DNA of 15,000 nt from Chondrilla cf. caribensis. Taxonomy: Eukaryota > Porifera > Demospongiae > Chondrillida > Chondrillidae. The translations under genes were made by a program, and so were the position numbers. The stretch is taken from the NCBI GenBank assembly GCA_964020155.1, contig OZ026549.1:1617633-1632632 (forward strand), read 5' to 3'. Under the pieces are notes generated by a model. The model saw nothing but the letters and a program-made list of their open reading frames with translations, was not told where the DNA came from and ran no database searches. Of this stretch, positions 1-6,832 are shown in pieces. Within the stretch, counting starts at the first letter, position 1, and every line of letters begins with the position of its first letter.

Positions 1-429
1 ATCTGTCGGACGATGCTGAAATTTAAGAAAACCAGACCGTTCAAATTCAGCACGAGGAGATTAGCCCCCAAACTCTTCTCGAAACCTGCGCCCGCTTCAT
101 CGGTCAGAACATCCCCTTCGAGTTGGTTCAGCTTCATCCTCAACGTGTCCCAGAAGAGATACAGAAGAGAATAGCTTACTGGTCCTTTCCGTTGGAGGAG
201 AAACGATTATTAGAATGCGCCAAAACGATGCATGGGATCTCAGAATACAAGATATCTCGTGTGATGAAGTTTGTTAATGACCTAGGAGAGAACAGGAATC
301 GCAAGTCTTTGAGACGTTGGAATGAGGACTACTACGATCCATATGACGAAGAGGACGATCACTGTTTTCAATACAATAGACGTACGAAGGATGCATCCAG
401 CCGGGACCTTGTAAAGATGACTCAAATTG
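1..429 (+). CDS. ZSWIM-A exon 1 (BC-box and Cul2-box exon, with in-frame TAA)
   Basis: Coding frame starts at base 3. It reads LSDDAEI and then TAA at 24-26, and is open from 27 to the donor GTAAGT at 430. BC-box match TLLETCARFI is at 72-101, Cul2-box match VPEEIQKRI at 147-173, and an acidic patch (DPYDEEDD) follows before the splice. Compared with copy B there are 12 extra bases just after the stop and an ATT-TAA versus ATT-GAA difference at the stop itself. The first in-frame ATG is 228-230, inside KTMHGI. A start there would drop both boxes but keep the SWIM finger. An AG at 34-35 could act as an in-frame acceptor, but no pyrimidine tract precedes it. Confidence 0.8.
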
Positions 430-3400
430 GTAAGTTCTTATTGTATTTGTATCGGGAGATATTGTGAGCTATCAATTATAGTATTGTATAGGCTTGAACG
501 TTGTCCAGAGCCGCTCTATAATAGAGCAGTTGAAACCTATCACCATTGTTGAGATGTCATCACTTGTGTACATTTCTTTGCACGCCATCTCGACAGCGAA
601 ATACAATATATGGACTGTTCTATCAGTGAAACTTTTTGAAATGAGAAATTAAGTTATTATAGTACATTTGAGCATCTGTGTGAAAGGTTGGATACATTTA
701 GTTTTTTAGTAATTCATTCCTTAAATTTGTTGGTTGTTCAGGTATGAATCTTACCGGTACGGTGGAAAATTTTGAAAATATGGGAGGAGTCTACTATCGT
801 GTTGAGTATCATGACACCAATAGTCCGATCTCACTGTGTGTTCAGTTCGACAGAGGTTACATCACATCAACCATGTGTTCATGTCGCAGCAGTAGCAAAT
901 GGTGTGAACATGTGATCATGCTCTGCATTGCCAGAATCAGAGGAATCGTTCCTTGTGAGATTCATCCTCCAGTGAGTGAGGTTCTCAGTCAGTTCAACCG
1001 AGACCAGCTCCAGAAGCTGATTCAGCATTTTTTAGAGAAGTTCCCTCTAGTGGGAATTCTTCCTGTGATGGGACTAGCCTGCCAGTTAAAAGACAAGGAA
1101 TCCGAGATCAACAAACAATGTGGAGCTCCTGGTAAATTAAACCACAATGTAATAATAATTATAATATTATGTAGTCTACTATGATAGTTACTGATACAGT
1201 AAGTACTGTAAGCTGGAGATATTGGCAAGAAGAATATTTGGCGATTAGGGGCTATAAATTAAACTTTGCATGGAGATTTTTTGGGCAGTTGTCGTCCCCT
1301 AGGTTATAATTATATTCATAGCCTATAATATATTATGCTTGAGTGTCATAAGGCTATATGCATTTCTGAGCCATAATTTGGCAGATTATAATATGACGGT
1401 AGATTTGAAAATTGCCAATTCAGCAAAATTAATTCCCTGCCAATATTTCCGGCTATACGGTAGTATATATACAAATGTATGTAGTTGCATGTGTATGTTT
1501 GTATGTGAAGTATGCTATTCTTGTTCTACACAGATCTCACTGCTGGGGGATGTACTAGTGAAGTACCTCGCTGGCAAATAGATGAAGAAGTTGTTATTAG
1601 TCAGCTTGACAGAGGATTGCAATATTTGACAAAACACTTTTCCAATGATAGGATTACAGGCATACAGGACCTCAAGGATTTCGCAGCTTTTCTGCAGAAC
1701 CATGATGAAAATATCACAACTGCTTTCAAATGGTGCCTTGAGACTGTAGACAGGTTTCATAACAACCGTAAATTAGAAAACCGATATGGTGACTGTTATT
1801 ACTCCAGTGAAGGTCATCCATTGAAGCGAAGGTATAATTATTCATATTCGCAATTACAATAATATATGTTAGATATTGCTGTATATAGTCTATTTCACAT
1901 GCTGTTTTCCTCTTATACTACAGTAATCTAGTCTACCTAGTACTGATGCAAGGTCTTCAGATCTTCTTTGTCGATCCGTTGATTTCCAAAGGCTGCAAGG
2001 AGGAGATTGCCGACCTGTTGAAGAGCCAAGATGCATACACACTCGGTGAACTGCTCACTGAACACTATACCAGTTTGCTACAAGAAGCAGTACTGGTTAG
2101 CGAGAAGAGTCCTCAGCCAACCTTAGACTACCTCAAGAAACTCCACTCAGCTTTTCAGGGAGGTGCACGTAGCACAGACAGTGATAGTAGGGAGGGGGCG
2201 AATGATAGATGTCATATTCTTCTCAGTTCTCTTGTAGCTGTACTTCGTTACTGGCTCTTTCACAAGCATCCTCGCAATTCAGCCAGTTCTGTCGTTACCT
2301 TGGATATCTGCAGGTCCGTTTTCCTGGCCATACCCTTAGTAAAGTCAACTTTTGAAGACCTCGTTGCAGTCAATAAATGTCTTGAAGGCATTCAGCTCTC
2401 CTCTCTCCTGAGACATGGCCAGGTTCTCATGGAATACCTCATCCACTCGGGAGTCGACCAGCAAGAAATTGTGGAATTTGCAACAAAACTTCTTGGGGCT
2501 AGCAGTTTTGGTATGTCAGCAATTGTCCAAACTGCTTCCGAGGTTAGTTGACATGGAACATGTCCTTGTTGGGTTTTATAGTATCTTTCACAAGTGAGGG
2601 AGTTGACTTCAGCAAATCCTGTCTACATATTATGTTTCAACTATAATGACCAAGGTTTTACTCCTACCAACTAATGCAAAATGATCATTGTCCGGTTTGG
2701 GAATCATCTTTGCATATTCGGGTTTATTGGGATGCCATCCACAGGCTTTCATAGGTTTTATTTTCATAAATGACAATCTATGAATCAGCACTGAGAAGAT
2801 CTGCTAATAATGTTTTTTGCCGAGAAGGAGTATTATGGTGGCCCGGCAGTTCCAAACCAACTTCAATCTAGCTGCTTTCGTGTTACAGTTTTAGTCAACA
2901 CCCTTCTGTCCTCGCTGCCTACTTCTGTCATGTTCAAATCTTGAAATCTTGTGAGGAGGGTTCGTACATATGCAAATGCCATACTTTGACTACTGTGCAG
3001 TTACAGTTTCTTAAGCTTATTTAGTACTTTAGCCAGACAAGCATGTAGTATTACACTACCCATCCATTCTTAAACTACACGATACGGTACTCAACTTGAG
3101 TGTATCCTTCAGACATAGCTGTACGTACTGTCTGCATGACATACATTCATGATTTGGCAATATTGCTGCAGTAGCATGCATGAATGGTATACAGTTGATA
3201 AGATTATACATGCCGTAATAATTTGCACATCAACACATGCAGACCCTCAGCAGACAGGTTATTAAAGTATGAACAGTAACTATTATTCTGATACATGCTA
3301 TATGCTATGCCTTGTTTTTTACATCCTTAACTGTCTTTGCTACTGATTCAGAATGTAATGATGTTTATTTTTGTCCTTAGGACACATTTTTTCTCGTCAC

Positions 3401-5492
3401 TCAAGCAGAAGAAGCCATTTTGTGTCTGGCACAACAACACATCTCTTGTGAACGTAAATCATTCACTCCTGTTTTGCGTCAAATAGTCAAAGATTACCTG
3501 CACAGAGAAGTAGGAGAGGGTGTGTTCATTTGGCTCTGGAGCCTACTGAGACTGGCAGCCCTTGATCCGATAATGGTGGAAGAAGTGAGGGAGGTCACTC
3601 AGAACTTCATTGGTGAGTGAGCTATGCAGCTGAATTTGAGCAGTGCTTTGATATAATGTAGTTGGTTGGCATATTGTTGAATTAGCTATTTTCTTATGTT
3701 GACATGTACAGGTAATGCCAGCTCCATCCTGCACTGCACAAGCCAGACAGACCAGGTCTACCCCCCACATGTGGTTGATCTTGTACGCGACAGCCTACTC
3801 TCCCTGCTACAGCACCTGTTCAATACCCTTGAACTGGATTCCGCTCATGTACTGTTCACAACTCTGAGTGATGCTTTCCCTTTCCCGATCGCTTACTCAG
3901 CCAGACGTTTGCTTCCTGAGGAATTGAAAGATTTTTTTCGTCACATTGACTACAAAATACAAGAATTACAGGAGTTGAAGAGAAGAATGAAGGTCGGCGT
4001 ACTACCAAATCTTCAGTGTGACCCTTCGTTTCTCCGTCTAGTACAGCAGAACAGTAGATTTACCAGCGCCAATGAAGCAATTCAGAGTATTCTACTGAAG
4101 GCAGTCAGTGCAAAGTGCTCTATCGACAGCAAGCATGAGACCTTCCTGAAAAAATTAAGCATGCTGCAAAATCATAGGAATCATTCCCTGTTGTTCCAGT
4201 TACAGTTGCTTTATTTACGTGTGTCGAAAATTACATCTGGTTACTATGACCGTGACAGCTATAACAGCTTCCTCACTGGTGATCACGGATTACAACTGGA
4301 TACTCAGAGCGGGTACAAGGCTTTCCTCTACCTCGTTGATAACTGGCAGTACTGCCTGAATCCTTCTGAGGTCCTTGACATCATAGTGTCAAGATTATGC
4401 ACCAATTTAGAATCGAATGGTCATGAAGATGAAGTGGCTCAGTTGATATCAACTGTTTCATTGGCTGACAAGGATGCTGTGAAGTCAATGCGATGTTCAA
4501 TTGAGTCTCTTGTCGACATACTGGCCGAAAGTCAAGACCCTGAACATCTACTCAACTTTGCAGATATGTTTGATGCCAATAGTGGTGCTGAAAAACTTCT
4601 TGATCCCAATAGTCGTGTTGAAAAACTTCAGCATGTCGGTAGAGCCCTTGGACGACTGTACATCAGAATAAAAGGTAGAGCCGAGGAAGCCGTCTCTGTG
4701 GATGACCATCTGGTTCGCCTCAAGACTAAATTCATGATGATTCTCGAAAGAATCATCATGAAGATTCAATGGTTATCACGTGTTTTCTACGGGTATGATT
4801 TTCATGGTAGTCATGTACTAGAAAAACGTGTGAATGTAAGTGAATGGGCGCCATTAGTGTGTGCTATTGGTAGAGATGCTATTGAGAAATTCCTGTCAGT
4901 TCTTTCAGATTACCACGAAGTATATCCCCTTGGGAAATTCCCATATAGCTTCTGTCAAGATCTTGGCATTCTGTGGACAGAGTACAGCACCTCACTCCCT
5001 TCTGGCAATCCCAGCATCCTCAGTGTGCCTGTTTTTCAAAAGATTACGACCCACCTCCTCCCTGAGAAAGAAGAGAATGCTCGTAGTGCAATCAAGAAAT
5101 ACAGAAATAACCCTAAGAGAGTCAAGGAGGCCATGTTGCTCCTGGCTAGTATTTACCAGCCTTTACAACTGGAGAAGGAATTCAATAGCTTTGCCTTTGA
5201 AATGTCCACAAAATGTAGTGAAGATGTTAAGCGTATGGTAGTGCGACGGTTTGTGAACACTCCTCTTCCAGCAATTGAAATCCCCACTGCTATGTTGAAT
5301 CAATTATCTCTACTAGATGAACAGGGAACTGCACGTCACCAAGGGAACAAGCAAAAGAGAGATCCTCCCCAGGAGCCAGATGAATTGGGCAATGCTAACA
5401 TAATGCATCACTATTATTATGGTGGTATGAGAGAACATTATGAGGAGAATATGGGTTGTTCAGTTTGGAGTGGATACAATGGACTACGATGA
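1..5492 (+). CDS. ZSWIM4/5/6-like SWIM zinc-finger protein, copy A (6 exons, 5' end outside window)
   Basis: Predicted substrate-receptor subunit of a Cullin-RING ubiquitin ligase, by family analogy with ZSWIM8. Exons: <1-429, 742-1131, 1534-1831, 1924-2542, 3381-3612, 3712-5492 (TGA 5490-5492). Every junction is GT-AG, with phases 1, 1, 2, 0, 1. Domain order: BC-box match, Cul2-box match, the family block with RIAYWSFP, the SWIM finger CSCRSSSKWCEH, then NRDQLQKLIQ, SEINKQ and GAPDLTAGG. These last blocks match vertebrate ZSWIM4/5/6 in the same order. The helical C-terminal half is one long exon. Starting like copy B it would be about 1,270 residues, somewhat longer than vertebrate ZSWIM5/6 as I recall. 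Oddity: reading upstream in frame there is a TAA at 24-26, before the BC-box, where copy B is open. The true start must be a different first exon or a downstream ATG (first at 228), or the gene is damaged. Everything after the TAA is open and spliceable. Confidence 0.88.
72..173 (+). other. BC-box and Cul2-box motif pair in ZSWIM-A
   Basis: TLLETCARFI (72-101) fits the Elongin-C-binding BC-box pattern (T/S/P)Lxxx(C/S/A)xxx-hydrophobic. VPEEIQKRI (147-173) fits the Cul2-box pattern hydrophobic-P-x-x-hydrophobic-xxx-hydrophobic. Both patterns are known from VHL-type and ZSWIM8/EBAX-1 receptors. Order and spacing are right. The match is by eye, and binding is inferred. Confidence 0.6.
742..1131 (+). 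CDS. ZSWIM-A exon 2 (SWIM zinc finger)
   Basis: Acceptor TTGTTCAG and donor GGTAAAT flank a 390-base exon, phase 1 on both sides. The SWIM core CSCRSSSKWCEH (876-911) supplies the CxCx6CxH zinc ligands. It sits after ISLCVQFDRG and before the family helix NRDQLQKLIQHFLEK. The exon ends in SEINKQCGAPG, the same block seen in vertebrate ZSWIM4/5/6. Confidence 0.92.
876..911 (+). other. SWIM zinc-finger core, copy A
   Basis: Codes for C-S-C-(6 residues)-C-E-H, the SWIM consensus CxCxnCxH with n = 6. All four zinc ligands are present. Confidence 0.93.
1132..1533 (+). other. ZSWIM-A intron 2, enlarged relative to copy B
   Basis: 402 bases, against 133 in copy B. The difference is largely accounted for by an inverted-repeat element at about 1203-1465. 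The sequence just before the acceptor (TGTATGTTT ... TATTCTTG) is shared with copy B. Confidence 0.75.
1203..1465. mobile_element. MITE-like inverted-repeat element in ZSWIM-A intron 2
   Basis: The left end (about 1204-1227, containing GGAGATATTGGCA) is repeated inverted at the right end (about 1438-1465, containing TGCCAATATTTCC). The ends match over roughly 25 bases with a few mismatches and an indel. There is no coding capacity. The equivalent copy B intron lacks the element, so it inserted after duplication or was lost from B. The superfamily is not certain. Confidence 0.6.
1534..1831 (+). CDS. ZSWIM-A exon 3
   Basis: Acceptor TTCTACACAG and donor GTATAAT, entering in phase 1 and leaving in phase 2. 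It opens with DLTAGG, completing the GAPD-TAG motif begun in exon 2. WQIDEEVV, a conserved family block, follows, then a helical stretch (FAAFLQNHDENITTAFKW). The charged, variable end (NRKLENRYGD) is four residues shorter than in copy B. Confidence 0.85.
1924..2542 (+). CDS. ZSWIM-A exon 4
   Basis: Acceptor TACTACAG and donor GAG|GTTAGT. The exon is 619 bases, the same length as in copy B. It encodes an alpha-helical, leucine-rich stretch (MQGLQIFFVDPLISKG onward, then AVLRYWLFHKHP, LLRHGQVLMEYLIHSG). By hand count it differs from copy B at about 31 of 199 residues, so this part evolves faster than the SWIM exon. Confidence 0.85.
2543..3380 (+). other. ZSWIM-A intron 4 with about 565 bp absent from copy B
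   Basis: Starts and ends of this intron align with the 299-base copy B intron (14647-14945). Bases from about 2632 to 3198 have no counterpart there. I see no open frame, terminal inverted repeat or poly-A tail in the extra part. It could be an insertion in A or a deletion in B. Confidence 0.65.
3381..3612 (+). CDS. ZSWIM-A exon 5
   Basis: Acceptor TTGTCCTTAG and donor ATTG|GTGAGT, entering in phase 0 and leaving in phase 1. Encodes DTFFLVTQAEEAILCLAQQH and continues to TQNFIG. The first 55 bases of the matching exon are visible in copy B at 14946-15000, which supports the acceptor. Confidence 0.83.
3712..5492 (+). CDS. ZSWIM-A terminal exon 6
   Basis: Acceptor GACATGTACAG joins in phase 1 (completing GGT), and the frame stays open for 1,781 bases to TGA 5490-5492. 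It encodes about 593 residues of mostly helical, leucine-rich sequence with no transmembrane segment, then a charged tail (NKQKRDPPQEPDELG) and a Tyr/His/Gly-rich end (MHHYYYGGM). It includes an in-frame 30-base tandem duplication (4572-4631) and a perfect 14-bp-arm hairpin (4731-4762). I do not recognise a separate named domain. Length and position fit the poorly characterised C-terminal half of ZSWIM4/5/6 proteins. Confidence 0.85.
4572..4631 (+). repeat. In-frame 30-bp tandem duplication in ZSWIM-A exon 6
   Basis: Two adjacent 30-base units encode DANSGAEKLL and DPNSRVEKLQ, differing at a few bases. The reading frame is kept. Confidence 0.85.
4731..4762. repeat. Perfect inverted repeat (14-bp arms, CGAA loop) inside ZSWIM-A exon 6
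   Basis: Arms TTCATGATGATTCT (4731-4744) and AGAATCATCATGAA (4749-4762) are exact reverse complements around a 4-base loop. The coding reading is FMMILERIIMK, so the mRNA could form a 14-bp hairpin here. Confidence 0.85.
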
Positions 5493-6407
5493 CTACAGGA
5501 GTTTGTAAAGAACAGTATATATTATATATATATATATACCTGTGCCATCTTGAGCTCCAGTTTGTGTGTGTGTGTACACGTGCACGTGTGTGTACTTGTA
5601 AACTAGTACTAGTTGTATTTTGCATGTTTTATATAATATAATATTGTATGCACATTAATTTATTATAAATAATATATTTTCTTAGAATCTATGTATGTTT
5701 TTTGTACAGTCACATGCATGTTAAGTACATTATTTGAATGTTATCTAATTATAACATGCATGTATATTATAATGTTATTATGGCATTTAATATTGTATGC
5801 ATCAATAATTTATTATAAAATTAATATATCTTAGAATCTATGTACGTATACGTATACGTTTTTTGTACATGTACAGTCGCATGCATGTTCAGTACATTAT
5901 TTGAATGTTATCTAGCTAATTATAACATGCATGTATATTATAATATTATTATAGCATTATTTAATATTAAATATTGTGGTTTATATTATTTTATAGTATA
6001 TATGGTATATTAGTCATAAGAGTTTTAAAAAAAATTACTTATCAGTTAGGTAAAATGTCCTAATTCAGATACGAAATTATATAAAATGAAAAATTATTGC
6101 AATTGGTCTTGCTCTATGGTCAAATGACTAATGTAATTAATAGTTCATACAGGTTGTTTGGATGATTGAGGTTAAAAGTACACTAATATACACGCAATTG
6201 GTATATCACATTCACATTCCCTACATAGGATTTTAGTATAGAATTTGATGACAGTAAAATAAAGACAACACAGTACATGTCAAATAACATTACAATAATA
6301 TTACTGTATATGTTATGAATACACAGGCAAATTCAATGTTGTCAAAGCTATAGATCCTATTGAACATTCAAGGGCTGATTATTATATTATTATTATTGCA
6401 AGCAGAT
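5493..6407. other. Convergent intergenic region between ZSWIM-A and SGC-A
   Basis: Very AT-rich 3' flanks. Holds a short GT-rich stretch (5560-5592), a two-copy tandem repeat (5640-5962) and, from about 6125, sequence with patchy similarity to the flank of the second sarcoglycan copy (9320-10200). No convincing open frame. Several AATAAA/TTTATT words occur (for example near 5660 and 6259), but I cannot assign cleavage sites. Confidence 0.6.
5640..5962. repeat. Two-copy tandem repeat, unit about 150-174 bp
   Basis: Unit 1 (5640-5788) and unit 2 (5789 to about 5962) both start AATATTGTATGCA. Both carry TTAGAATCTATGTA, a GTTTTTTGTACA block, CATGCATGTT, AGTACATTATTTGAATG and ATAACATGCATGTATATTATAAT in the same order. 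Unit 2 is longer because of a TACGTATACG expansion and small insertions. Confidence 0.85.
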
Positions 6408-6581
6408 TCATGTACACACCCCCTCACATACAGACATCACATTCGGGTCAGAAGCTACGGGTACAAGCTGACCAGAGCCACATACACACAAATTAAAGTT
6501 GCTGTTCGTTGTGAGGGATGAGGGGGACCATCTCACTCCCCCACCACCTGCCTTGAGGTTGATGGCGGACTGCCTGGTGAT
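6408..6581 (-). CDS. SGC-A terminal exon with cysteine cluster
   Basis: Acceptor CTCTCCAG before ATC (6581), stop TGA at 6410-6408, 57 sense codons. Encodes ITRQSAINLKAGGGG, then FNLCVCGSGQLVPVASDP and ends VCEGVCT. The four cysteines have the spacing style of the C-terminal disulphide cluster of sarcoglycans. Confidence 0.78.
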   Translation of the reverse strand: MTRQSAINLKAGGGGVRWSPSSLTTNSNFNLCVCGSGQLVPVASDPNVMSVCEGVCT

Positions 6582-6772
6582 CTGGAGAGGAGAAATGCAG
6601 GAATTATGATCGAGGATGGGTACAAAAATGTAGACGTATAGTGTATCATGCACAGCATATTAAACCTGCCAATAAAACCCACGTATGTACATAATGGGAA
6701 AAGGGAATACAATACATTGGTATATAGGCAGATAAACACAGATGCACACCCACATCCACACCCACACACACC

Positions 6773-6832
<60 letters not shown>

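Noticed and set aside
123..467. Starting ZSWIM-A at the codon at 123
   Set aside because: It is TTG, in the middle of the conserved BC-box/Cul2-box region, and the frame continues upstream. It also reads through the exon 1 donor at 430.
4861..5241. 126-residue frame overlapping ZSWIM-A exon 6
   Set aside because: Shadow frame of the large exon, with no similarity of its own.
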